From Lichtheimia corymbifera B2541 (lineage: Eukaryota > Mucoromycota > Mucoromycetes > Mucorales > Lichtheimiaceae): a stretch of 64,000 bases of DNA. The notes under the pieces were generated by a model. It ran no database searches. It was not told the origin of the DNA and saw nothing but the letters and a program-made list of their open reading frames with translations. Below, piece after piece: positions 1 to 13,120 of the stretch. The position numbers were made by a program, and so were the translations under genes. Within the stretch, counting starts at the first letter, position 1, and each line of letters opens with the position of its first letter. The stretch covers positions 155,888 through 219,887 of the forward strand of contig JNEU01001143.1 of NCBI GenBank assembly GCA_000697475.1, in the 5' to 3' direction.

Positions 1-1052
1 ACATACTGCCGAAACCAATCATTTGCTAGCCGACTCTTGCAGGATAAGAGGAAACAAGACCAGTGGTTTAATGTATTTCTAAAGGTATAGAGAGACAATG
101 CCCCGCTTCTTGGATATGTGTTTACTAATGAGACTATGATGATAGACTGCCCAATCTAGGCCAGAATGTCGAGGCTTGGACCTATCCCACTTTTTATTAG
201 AGCCGATGCAACGCATCACCCGATACCCGCTATTATTGCAAAATGTAAGACATCGCGTGTAGTATGGTAGGCAAAGTATATATATGTAACTCGTGTATCG
301 TCATGTAGATTTTGAACGCTACCCCAAGACGTCATTCAGACTATGGCCTTTTACGCTCTGCTCTCATTAAGACAGAAGCCATCTTGCAGCATGTGAATGA
401 AGAAACAAGACGTTACGAGAATATACAAAAGATGGATGAGCTAAGCAGGATATTGGATATGGGAGGACATGCAGTAAGTGAAATGGCTACATCAAAAAAG
501 GACCAGAAAGGGTATTCACATGACCGCAATAGAAATTAAAGGTGCATGGTCGTGAATTTGTCATGGAAGGAGTCTTATATAAAGCCAAAAGCGGCCGTAA
601 ATTGCATGGCTATTTATTCAATGACACGCTTATTCTGACGGAACCGCTACGAGAGCTTAGCCCTGAAGGCTATTTACATCGACTGTATAAGGAGGTAATC
701 ATCACCATCATCATCGTGAGTCAATGTTATGGCAGAGCTAATAGAGTTACACAATGTAGCCATTAAACCTGGATAGGATCAATATCCGTCAGCTGCCACA
801 GCAAATGTCTATCAAAGCTCCATTTTCTGGTAGTACAACAGGTAGAGTACTATGACTTGAACCACCATTCGGCTTGGATTGACATTTTCGATAGTGTCAT
901 CGGAAGATGCAGGGTTCCAGCTGGTATATGGCAATCAGGTGATATCTGTGAAAGCAGCGTCAATGAGTCAAAAGCGCCAATGGATAAGTCAAATACAGCA
1001 TTTCAGTGCGTTACGCTCTACGATTCAGCGACAATCATGGTCCTATAGCTAG
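1..1052 (+). CDS. Rho guanine nucleotide exchange factor (DH-PH), 3' part
   Basis: This is the C-terminal part of a Dbl-family RhoGEF, which loads GTP onto Rho/Cdc42 GTPases at membranes. The gene runs off the left edge. The first exon (to about 84) reads through a DH helix. The next carries the hallmark DH segment [12 protein letters not shown], ending at a GTAAGA donor at 245. An exon from about 309 continues the last DH helices ([10 protein letters not shown]). The exon starting near 542 opens the PH domain ([24 protein letters not shown] is read in two parts here as VLYKAKSG and GYLFNDTL). The last exon gives the PH C-terminal helix ([10 protein letters not shown]) and stops at TAG 1050-1052. 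The short separate ORFs are exons of one gene. The family is certain; which Rho protein it acts on cannot be told. Confidence 0.85.
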
Positions 1053-1254
1053 TTATATAGAGGTTTCCTCCTTCATCAATAAATGACGTGTGGATGGTTT
1101 CATATCCTTTCAGTCCAACGTATCAAAAAAGAGCGCAGGTTACATCCTCCGCTTCAACTTATGCGCACGCACCCAGATAAAAAACGCATGTTGGCTTTTT
1201 CCTTTTCCTATCTCGTTCACTCCACACCTCTCTCTTTCACAAACTGAATCTCAT

Positions 1255-2949
1255 ATGGCGCTCCTAGCTACTTCATTACGAAAAGGTCCATTGACAGCTA
1301 GTGACTCCATGGCTTTTATCTAAATGGTTCTATTCAGTTGTAATCCCAGCTACGCGACGTGTTACGAGCACTGTGCAATACCGAGCAATTAGTGCATTGC
1401 CAGACATTTCTTCTTCGAGGTCAAGACGAGCATTGTTCTATGGTACGTTGGTATTATAAGGTCAAACTATGCTTTATTGACCTTTGCATATACACACTAC
1501 TAGTTCCTGGGAGCGACGAACGAAAAATCCACAAGTCGATATCCGTGGGTGCCGACTGTATCGTCTATGACTTGGAGGATAGTGTGTCCTTGAACAAAAA
1601 GGGAACTGCACGCCATATGGTTATTGACGCACTCGAGGTACACAATCAAAAGGAATATAAAACCACAGCCAAAAGATATTCATCGAAAGTTACCACCCCA
1701 TAGGCATCTGAACATGGCAAAGCAGAAAAGGCTGTTCGTATCAATGCAATTGGAACTGGTAAAGGACACCCACCATCACACATTATGCTTTTCTAACATA
1801 TGATTTGTTTATTCATTTAGGCCTGGAACTAGACGATTTGAATGTCATTGTAAGTTGGCCATGCTCTGTGTCACCATAGGAGTGCTTATCATGTTTCTCT
1901 TTGCTAGCTTCATTCCAAACGGCTGCAAGCTATTGTTATTCCCAAAGTTCAGAGTGCAAAAGACATCAATTTCGTGAGCAGAATGATCGATTCGGTAGCT
2001 GTAGAGTCACAGTAAGTTGAAGGACGGGGGTGATAACGATGATGGATACGGTATTCAAGATCTCTTGTAGGCGTGAACGCATTCGCTTGATTGCATCGGT
2101 TGAAAGCGCTCTAGGCATAATGAATATTCGTGAAATTGCAACTGCGGATCCTCGTCTAGATGCATTGATTGTAAGTAGTCAATATTCTCACTTAATGCAT
2201 TATGGATTAATCAATTATCGTTAGTTTGCGGCAGAGGACTATTGTGCTGATCTCGGTATGTACCTATTTTTTACCTAGGTACTCGCTGCTTTCTCGGGAT
2301 AAGCATACTCACAATCGTTATCAGGCTTGATTCGTACCAGACGTCGAAATGAAATGCTCTTTGCACGGCAAACGATTGTCAATGCAGCTGGCGCATATGG
2401 ACTACAATCCTTGGATTTGGTAAGGACGCCATCGAAAGGTAGTCAACTTTATATTGATGCAACATGGACAGGTATGCGTGAACTATCAGGACGAGGACGT
2501 ATTACGTGAAGAATGCAAGGAAGGGAGGGAATTCGGTTTCACTGGCAAACAAGCTATCCACCCATCACAAATCGATATCATACAAGAGATGTTTTTACCC
2601 GATCCAAAAGGTAAGTTATATATAGATGGATGTATCCTCTTGATAGATTGCTTACAAATCATTCATGATGAACAGATCTTGAGCATGCTGTAAGGATTCT
2701 TGAAGGCTTCGAGCATCATTCTGAGAAAGGCGTTGGTGCTTTCAACTTGGATGGAAAAATGTTTGTATTGATTATGCATATGTATGTATGTATGTATACA
2801 TGTAGACTAAGACTTTATTGTGTAGGATCGATATGCCGGTAGTAAAATGGGCCAACAAGATCGTAAGCAGAGCTCAAGCTGGAGGAATGACGATGCCTCA
2901 GGTGGAGAAGGACAATGACAACTCATCGAATACCAAGAACAAAAATTAG
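1255..2949 (+). CDS. CLYBL: Citramalyl-CoA lyase-like protein (CitE/HpcH family, CLYBL homologue)
   Basis: Spliced exons give a CitE/HpcH-type TIM-barrel lyase. Animal CLYBL is a mitochondrial enzyme that cleaves citramalyl-CoA to acetyl-CoA and pyruvate. Visible motifs are RRALFYVPGSDERKI at the barrel entry, DCIVYDLEDSV, RINAIGTG, VESALGIMNI (metal-binding Glu), the AAEDYCADLG segment, and GKQAIHPSQI near the end. The exon join at GTACGT...CTAG (about 1441-1501) is exact in frame. The start ATG at 1255 (MALLATSLRK) needs a 51-bp intron with a GTGACT donor; it gives a basic, Ser/Thr-rich leader that fits a mitochondrial presequence. TAG is at 2947-2949 after a short Asn/Lys-rich tail. Family assignment is firm; mitochondrial location and the exact N-terminus are inferred. 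Confidence 0.85.
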
Positions 2950-5382
<2,433 letters not shown>

Positions 5383-5854
5383 ATAAGCTTTTCATTTCCC
5401 CTCATGTTCTTGTTTTCACGCCTTTAAAAAAACCAACTCCCTTTATATTCCTCTCTCCCTATATACGCCCGACTTTTTTTTCCTTTGTAATATAGAACAA
5501 TGCCGCAAAAATGTATACACAACATTTATTTCCTTGTCGACTCTGCAGTCTCTTTTTCCTTTTGGATGTAGACCTCATTTGCAACTTGAATCTTCAAACA
5601 CATTCATATTCAATATAGATATATCATTGGTGGTACATGTAGTGGGAGGAATAAATATTTGCATAATGCAGTCTAATACTTGTATCAAGATACGTCTTCA
5701 CAGCTATCGATCATTAGCTGATATGTAACTGTAGAATTGAACATAAATTACAAAATATGATGTAAATGGATAACAGGAAATGAAAATGAGGATGGTGAAT
5801 GCAATAGGTAGTGTGTGAGTGATTGAGAAAAGGCGAGTCAAAGTGGGTCATGTG
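5383..5854. other. Intergenic between convergent genes
   Basis: AT-rich 3' flanks of the convergent ATP sulfurylase (+) and TBC (-) genes. No coding signal or RNA gene seen. Confidence 0.6.
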
Positions 5855-7212
5855 TTATAGATATCCGCCATCTTCCGAGAGTTGTCGCTCCATACTTTCA
5901 TGTCGCAAGTTGTATGCCTCCACCAATACCTAACATAGCAGGTGGATATAAGCCATCCGCACATACACACAAGGGTAAAACACTTACTCGTTCAATACGC
6001 ATGTTAGGTAAACAAAGTAACATCGTCCTGATTTCGGATTGCTCCAAGTCTTCCAAGCTCTCCCGAAAGTTAAAGAGAATGGCTTGAGAATACAAATGAG
6101 TCACTCATCCCTCCAAATTCAATAGTGCCACAAAACACTCACCGAGACAAACAAAGGGATGGAACTCCAAAAAGTCAGGCATGGCAAAGTAGGCATCTAG
6201 AGTGAATGACATTAGATTTGGCTTCCCCAAAAAAGATATCCGTACTTACCCCATAGCCGTATAAGGTCTTCAAATCTCATTTCCCGAGAAAGCATGTATT
6301 GCAGCCAAGAGGTTATCCATTCATGTATGTTCACCTCTTCCTCTTCAAAGTAATTGCATCTAAAGTTTGCATAAATCAGCCACTGTGTGTAACATCAAAT
6401 ATAAAAGATACTTGCAATTCTGGCAATACATAACGGAAGAGGGTCATAAACTTGGCAACGCTTTCTTTGACCGTATTCATGGTATAATGCTCGTCTATGT
6501 ATTCATGGAGAACGTTAATGCTGCGTTTTGATAGTATAAGGAGATCCTCACCTAAAGCTTGCATGACTTGTTCAAAGCAGTAATAGGCATCCCATTCTTC
6601 ATTGAGAACGTATATAAATGGTGCACATAAGGAGACCATGGCTGGATGATACTCGGCATCTCGATTGGTGTTCAAATAGGCGATAATAACATTCTCGAAA
6701 CGAGCAAGGTAATGGCGGCCATCCAGCATTGGAACACGTCGTTGCAATCGTGAGACTTCACCTCGAATACGTTTTGCCACATCAGGGTCTGTCTTATCCA
6801 TTTGTAGATAATCATCTTTCCTGGCCTTGGACATGCTAAGTTCCTTGGCTGCCTTGATGTTAGATTTATCAAATCAAATGAGGAATGTATGTGTGTGTGT
6901 GTGTGTGTATTGACTTACATCGATCTGCTTGTTGGACGCCCAATAGATATTTCCAAACCTCCTGTTGTATATACACATATAGGTCTAAATTCATCGTGCA
7001 CATACACAACTCAAAGGCCGAGGGTGGTAGTGGTGGTGGTGGTGGGGGAAAATGGTTCCGAGATAAGGGATAAGACTCACCCCACGGAGTTCATTCGGGA
7101 CGCCATGTCTCGCTAACATTCGCAAACGCTCCAAATCAACATAGACCTCCGATTGCAAGATCTCGTTAAAGTCATTGTAGTTCGACTGGGCTTCATCGTG
7201 ATTTGAATTCAT
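5855..7212 (-). CDS. TBC-domain (Rab GAP-like) protein with non-canonical finger residues
   Basis: About seven exons assemble into one TBC domain of roughly 330 residues with little else. The order is ARHGVPNELRG, EVWKYLLGVQQADR, KARKDDYLQ, the IxxD..R-equivalent segment RIRGEVSRL, RHYLARFENVI, AEYHPAMVSLCAPFIYVL, ESVAKFMTLFRYVL, CNYFEEEEVNIHEW, then FEDLIRLWDAYF. TAA is at 5855-5857. TBC proteins normally accelerate GTP hydrolysis on Rab GTPases with an Arg finger and a Gln finger (YxQ). Here the Gln position reads YHP, and the Asp of IxxDxxR is Glu. One intron (6360-6415) only fits as a GC-AG intron. The start at 7212 (MNSNHDEA) is chosen because the upstream in-frame extension to 7383 is low quality and runs to within 100 bp of the next gene's stop. 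Subfamily not recognised. Confidence 0.75.
6886..6908. repeat. (TG)n microsatellite in TBC intron
   Basis: A run of about 11 TG dinucleotides lies in an intron of the minus-strand TBC gene, so the transcript reads CA repeats. It creates spurious short ORFs. Confidence 0.8.
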
Positions 7213-7473
7213 AAGGCGGTGCTGGTTGGTCTGATGGGTCGCTATCGTGTGTGAAGAAAACTGCTGCAACATGGAAAAGGGAAAAACACCAGCAACACAA
7301 GAAAACGCATCAAACTGGGGCGATCGGAAATTTACAGTTGGGCGGCGGGTCACCCTCAAGTCCAAGCCATCCCTTCTCAACAAGAGTGCGCACAGACATC
7401 ATGTCTTTTGTAAAAGAATCCTTTTAATGAATACACCCTGTACATACATAAGCTCTCATATACAAAAACCTAA

Positions 7474-9157
7474 TTAGCACACAAATAAAGATTCTACATC
7501 AAGAGGATGTGACGAGCTCAACTGCGGTCGCTGAGAATAACCAGCACTAAGAATATCTCGAATGCTGTTCAAGAGTTCTTGGTACGTTTGATTTGGATTT
7601 TCACGCAAGGTTTCTATATGATGAGGTAGGCCATTAGTGCTTGAATCTACCATTAGTGAAGTATAAGATCTTTACTTGTAAATGCATAGCTCATGGCTCC
7701 TGTCGCTCTTCCTGCTTCTTGTGCATCAGCCGAGGTTTGATCGTCTTTACAACTACATCATGCCATATAAATCACCCGATTCATCCCTAATGAGATATGT
7801 AACTTTTCATCCTTACCCACTAAACATAACCACATCTGCCGGTGAGCTGTATGATTGTCTATTCGAAGCCTCCTTGAAACGTGTGGTGATCAATTGGTGT
7901 CCTAGGTCACGAATAGATTCCATTGCCCCTTCTCGGTCACCTTGGGCATAGGCCAAACCAGCTGAAACCAGTCCCTTTGTCGCTGCTTTGAACAAGTTGT
8001 CATCCTTGATAACTCCTTTTGTTGAGTAGACATATGGAAGATCAAGCGCTGTACCCGAATGACAGCTGTCAAAGATGGCCGTAAGCCGAACACCGGCGGG
8101 TAATGGCGCAACCATGAGTTCATGCATGTCCTAGATGGAGGAAACAAATATCAGCAAATGAATTGAAAGGCTGTATTAATGCATACATACATCATCCAAG
8201 ATTTGACCCGAGGTTCCTTCATATTGATCATGATCGATCGGATAAATGGTTTCATCAAATCCATCAGTTTCATCACCAGATACATCTACTACCTATGCAT
8301 CCAATTTCCGGTTAATAATCATCACCACTCTAAAGCATCACATTGCGGTACATACTGATCCACCATGCCCGCTAAAATGGAAAAAGAACCTATAATGATA
8401 CGTAGGGCAAGTAAGCAACAATGAGTATTGCTGTTGGATTTTCTCGACTTACGAGTCGTTTTGCTGCGCGTCATCTACAAGCCATTTCATGGCAGCAATG
8501 ATATTGGAGCGAGTCGGGGTCATTTTTGGATCTGTTTGATCATCGGTCAAAATAACCATGTCCTCTTCCTTGAATCCGTAAAGCGTGATCAAAAAATCCT
8601 TGATATTGTGAACATCATTGATGCAACCTATCCACGCATGGCTTTCCGTTTAGCCATCTCTTTTGCTACTTGACTTCCGTTTTCCCAGTGGCCTTGACTT
8701 TTTCCATCAAACACTGCCATTTCTCCTGTCCTTACCATTCAACTCATTTTCGGTGCCAATATAGTTGATACCAATCAAAAGAGCTCTTTTCCGGCCTTGA
8801 CCTAAGGTAGTAACATATTAGCACACCTTCTCTATAAACGAAGCCATCGCCTTAACCACAGTAATAACTTACAATCGGACAATTGGTAATCTCCTTGTTG
8901 GAGATGTGGATGAACACTGAGTGTGATATCATTATCATTTGCTGAGGAAGCCATGCCTCCAATGCCTGTATATCTCTAAGTTTCTGCATTCTATGTGCCT
9001 CGCAAGGTTATAATTTTACCAGCATCTTCGGGTCCCTGGAATATATTATGTCAGTGGCTTTATTAGGGTCAACATGATACCAAATCTTTTTGGTCGAGTG
9101 ATTTACCTGATCATCGTTTGAATATGGAGAAGGAATACCGTTGTGGTAAAAGGACAT
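7474..9157 (-). CDS. MCA1: Type I metacaspase without an extended prodomain
   Basis: Metacaspases are Arg/Lys-specific cysteine proteases linked in fungi to stress, protein quality control and cell death. Spliced minus-strand exons give the p20 core: [31 protein letters not shown], then [10 protein letters not shown] with the catalytic His codon at about 8365-8367, and [16 protein letters not shown] with the catalytic Cys codon at 8062-8064. The p10-like end includes [23 protein letters not shown] is at 7474-7476. The start at 9157 ([13 protein letters not shown]) precedes only about 57 residues before the p20 fold, so the long Pro/Gln-rich or zinc-finger prodomain seen in many type I enzymes is absent. 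An additional prodomain exon upstream is possible, but none is visible before 9157. The intron in the p20 start (about 8665-8765) joins ELNG and CINDV exactly. Confidence 0.9.
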
Positions 9158-9680
9158 TGTGATAGGTATGCGAAAGAGAAATGCAAATACTAATTGCTGC
9201 GCCGAGGAGGATCTTTTTTACGGCTGCATCATTTGTACTACTACAGTGTCATCGGCTCAGCAGTTGACTGTGGCTCATTGTTTCCTCAGCCAAATTTAGC
9301 TGCTTGCAATGTTTACTCCGTCATGCAAAGAGAGACGCACGCTCGACCTGTGGCAAGCCATGTGATATTCGTAAACCACGTGTTTCTGCGAGCACAATGG
9401 CAACGCACCTTGTATTACCACCAGCTGCGTTGACTTTCTTAATCTCCGCTCGCTCTTTAATGCACGCATTGAATCAATCAACCCCTTTCTCTTTATCTAT
9501 TTTAACTTCATATGAGCATTTACTAGGGTGTATACTTCTATAATCCTGCATAACTATAATACAATCCGTCAAGTGTCCACATGCTACGGGGCCTAGTTCA
9601 GGAAAAAGGTATGGCTCTTTCATTATAAAAGCTGAGAAATTGTTGGCCAACACAAGCTCGTATCCGCTATAGTCCTTTCA
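9158..9680. other. Intergenic: metacaspase promoter
   Basis: No gene recognised. Small open frames on both strands lack motifs. Holds the metacaspase 5' flank and the left boundary of the foldback element. Confidence 0.5.
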
Positions 9681-10960
9681 TCCCATATCATTCACAAGAG
9701 ACTGAGAGGTACAACATATTGTTTAATGAGAGATGCACCAGTTTGGGGAGCTTGTATCCTTGGGGTGCAAAGGTGAATGGATGGACGCGAGGTGACACTT
9801 GATGCGTGATGGCGAATTATATGCATCCGGATTAAAATAGGTGGTTGGCTGACGATGATGGTGATTGACAGTTTAGAAAAAGGATGATGATAGCAGTTAC
9901 CATGGATACATCGTTGACTCAGGATGATAGCATCAAGATCAAGTTGACAATGGATACATAATAACAAAGACTCTTTTCCACACATTGTATAATATCCAAC
10001 TCCTTCCATCCAATGCATAAAACTAATATCCATATCCATATCCATAGAAATTCGTATGTATTGAAAGCAAGTTGGTACACGTAAATAAAGCTGCTTCTAT
10101 ACAATAGCTATCTGCTCTCCTCGTAAAAAAAAAGGCTGCAAGACATGTTGCTGCAAGTAACTTGAGACAATGGAGTAAAGACCTTGCTAATGGCAACTGC
10201 CGTTACGATTGGTCGTGGTAGAAGAGTGTGCAGGAGAACGTGCAGTGTCAAGGAACGCGGGTGTTGTAGTAGTGGGGTACACCCGCCATGTACTTGCCAT
10301 TCTGTCAAAGACAATTAGATAAAGACAGTTGTAGAATTCACATGATGGGTTGAAACAGGACAATCGTACGCAGGTGTTAATTGCACTTGAATGGCGCAAC
10401 AGTTGAGAATGGGAGAAGAGGCAAGAAGTTGGGAGTGGGAAGAGCTGGAAATTAAATAGATCAGGCACTGTCAGACATATTCATGCACACTGTAAATTGA
10501 TCCATGATCTTGAGATTGCTCACCTTGACCCCAAACTTGCACACAAGGTGCTTCTGGACATGCTGAACACCTTTGTCTTAATAACGAACCCTTACTTCAT
10601 TTACAAATTTTGAATGGGAGAGCATAATGTGGGGTTTACTATGACGGCGGGAAATTGGGAAAGCGCCGGATTTATGAAAAAGTCAATTAGTATGTAGTTT
10701 CTTGGGATTCCCCATTTCGCATTTGAAACTTGGTCAGAAGGTACTCTCGCACTTGCTGATCAACTTCATTCATTTAAAAACCGCATGCTTCATTATGAAC
10801 ATTTTGAATGCGGGCCAGCCCAAATAAAGAGAAAAGTAGGGTAGACGCTCCTGCTCCCCGAAATTGCCCACCTCGAACCTGAAACTTTCAAAGACACTTT
10901 CGACCACGCCGAGCAATTTCGTTCTCATAAAGTCCCCAGAGCTCATTATGAAAATCTTGT
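9680..10960 (-). repeat. Left inverted arm of the foldback element
   Basis: Reads as the reverse complement of about 12720-14035. It carries the TATCCA hexamer run near 10025-10045. Its inner end contains the CTGATCAAC motif that recurs through the element. Non-coding by stops and lack of motifs. Confidence 0.65.
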
Positions 10961-11145
10961 ATGTAGGAGAGACGACGAAGAGATGAAAAGATAAATAGGG
11001 TGTACGGCCGTGCGCGCCGATATTGCTGGTGGGGACGTCGAAACTTGGTCAGGAGGTGCTCTCGGGCATGCTGATCAACATCGTTCTCATAAAGCCTCTA
11101 CACATCATTATGTAGATTTGGAGAAACAGGCATTTTATGTTTTTA

Positions 11146-11320
11146 CATATGCTGTAAGCGTGAAGCTATATGACAAGTGGTGTTTATTCATTGTGAAGTA
11201 GCTTGACCCTGATAGAGCGGAAGATGCGCAGGGGATTGCTTGTGTAACACAGGTCATTTGCATGATATTCCACAATGAACAAAGACCACCTTTCATATAG
11301 CATCACGCTTACAGCATATG
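11146..11320 (+). repeat. 175-bp stem-loop unit A
   Basis: Begins and ends with CATATG; the ends are reverse complements (CATATGCTGTAAGCGTGA against TCACGCTTACAGCATATG). The loop holds CCTGATAGAGCGGAAGATG. Same loop orientation as unit B. Confidence 0.75.
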
Positions 11321-11364
11321 TAAAACATAAAGGTGCCTGTATCTCTAAATTTTACAATGAAACG

Positions 11365-11618
11365 TGGGGTCTTCAATCGAACAAAGTTGCTCGTTGGGGT
11401 GAAGCGCACCTTGGGTGCAACTTTCACGATCAGCCTCACCGATCTCAGAATCACCCAATGTCACCACCAGCCAAAGTCGATTCTAGAGGTCGACCTCTAG
11501 AATCGACTTTGGCTGGTGGTGACATTGGGTGATTCTGAGATCGGTGAGGCTGATCGTGAAAGTTGCACCCAAGGTGCGCTTCACCCCAACGAGCAACTTT
11601 GTTCGATTGAAGACCCCA
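11365..11618. repeat. 254-bp perfect palindrome without spacer
   Basis: Comparing 11365-11491 with 11492-11618 base by base, I find no mismatch over 127 bp per arm; the first mismatch is 11364/11619. Similarity then continues with scattered differences for about 100 bp more. The centre is CTAGAGGTC/GACCTCTAG. Two mirror-image ORFs over it are simply the two readings of the same sequence. Confidence 0.9.
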
Positions 11619-11662
11619 TGTTTCATTGTAAAGTTTTGAGATACAGGCACCTTTATGTTTTA

Positions 11663-11836
11663 CATATGCTTTAAGCGTGATCCTATATGTTAGGTGGTGT
11701 TTGTTCATTGTGAAGTAGCTCGACCCTGATAGAGCAGAAGATACGCAGGTGCGTGCATGTGTAACACAGCTCATTTGCATGATACTTCACAATGAACAAC
11801 ACCACTTGTCATATAGCATCACGCTTTCAGCATATG
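11663..11836 (+). repeat. 174-bp stem-loop unit B
   Basis: Second copy of the CATATG-bounded stem-loop. Its loop has CCTGATAGAGCAGAAGATA, so unit B is slightly diverged from unit A but in the same orientation. Confidence 0.75.
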
Positions 11837-11989
11837 TAAAAACGTAGAAGTGTATGTATCTAGGATTGGCAAGCTTGATCGTGAAACATGATTGAAATGG
11901 TGCGCTCGACTACGACGAGCAATATTGTTCTATGAAAGAGCCCATGTTTCATTGTAAAGTTTTGAGAATAATGCACTTTCTCGTTTTTA

Positions 11990-12165
11990 CATATGCTGAA
12001 AAGCATGGTGCTCTATGACAAGTGATGTTTGGTCATAGTGAAGTATCATGCAAATGAGCTGTGTTATACACGCACGCCCCTCTGCATCTTCCGCTCTAAC
12101 AGGGTCGACCTACTTGACAATGAACAAACACCACCTAGCATATAGGATCACGCCTATAGCATATG
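11990..12165 (-). repeat. 176-bp stem-loop unit C
   Basis: Third copy, bounded by CATATG. Its loop is reverse-complemented (CATCTTCCGCTCTAACAGGG), so the unit is inverted relative to units A and B. Confidence 0.75.
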
Positions 12166-12309
12166 TAAAACATAAAGTTGCCTGTATCTATAAACCTTAC
12201 AATGAAACATGGGCTCTTTCATAGAACAAAATTGCTCGTCTTGGTCAATCGCACCTTGTGTGCAGGTTTCACGATCGAGGTAGTCAATCTCGGGGGCGTT
12301 CCCGTCCAT

Positions 12310-13120
12310 CCGTCGTCTCTCCTATATTTGGGCCGTTCGCATGCAAAGTTCTCATAACGAAGCATATGGTTTTGAAATGAATGGAATCGATCAGCATGAT
12401 GGAGAGAACCTACTTACCAAGTTTCAAGTTCGAGAGTGGGAATCCCAAGGTAATTAATAGTAATTGGCATTGCATGAATTTGGGCGGGTGCGGTAATTTC
12501 GTCAAACATAGTGAATCCCACATTATACCCTCCCATTCAAGATTTTCAAATGAAGCACGAGGACTTTATGAGAAAGAAAATGATCAGCATGCCTGTGAGC
12601 ACCTTGTGTGAAAGTTTCATCTTTGAGAAAGGGGATCTCGAGTCATGGGACCGTCCAATCTACATATATTCACGTCTGTTGATCATCCGATGCTCCCATT
12701 TTAATTCTCACAATGAAGCCTGCGACTTTGTTATGAATGGAGTTGATCAGCATGTCGAAGCCCAGCGTGCTGACCAAGTTTCACCTTGGAGGTGGACAAG
12801 CGCGGGGGTGTGCACTATGCACCCTACTACTTGCGTTCTGTCCGTCCTATATTTGGACCGTCCGATTCATAAAATATCATAATGAAAGCATACGGTTTAA
12901 TGAATGGAGTCGATCAGCATGACTCAGAGAACCTTCACACCAAGTTTCAAGTTCCAGGTAGGCAATCCCAAGATAATGCATACTAAATGACATTTCAACG
13001 AATCCGGGCGGACACGGAATTTCCGTCCATCATAGTAAACCCCACATTATACCCTCCCATTCAAAATTTGTAAATGAAATAAGGGTTCATTATTAAGTCA
13101 AAGTTGATCAGCATGTCCAA
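12310..13120 (+). repeat. Direct tandem duplication inside the foldback element
   Basis: Two copies about 535 bp apart (from about 12325 and from about 12850) share the same order of landmarks: CCTATATTTG, CATAATGAAAGCATA-like, GATCAGCATG, CCAAGTTTCAAGTT, then CCCACATTATACCCTCCC. GATCAGCATG or a close variant also occurs at 12390, 12580, 12745, 12915 and 13105, giving a shorter period of about 165-190 bp. Confidence 0.6.

Noticed and set aside
1090..1323. 77-codon plus-strand ORF before the lyase gene
   Set aside because: Only its last part (from the ATG at 1255) fits as the first exon of the lyase; the remainder is 5' flank.
11480..11503. Palindrome centre as vector polylinker
   Set aside because: Contains XbaI- and SalI-type hexamers but does not match the usual pUC order, and the flanks are genomic repeat; kept only as a caution.
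11275..11780. Two nearly identical 85- and 109-codon ORFs on opposite strands
   Set aside because: They are the two readings of one perfect palindrome and its flanks; identity is forced by symmetry, not by coding selection.
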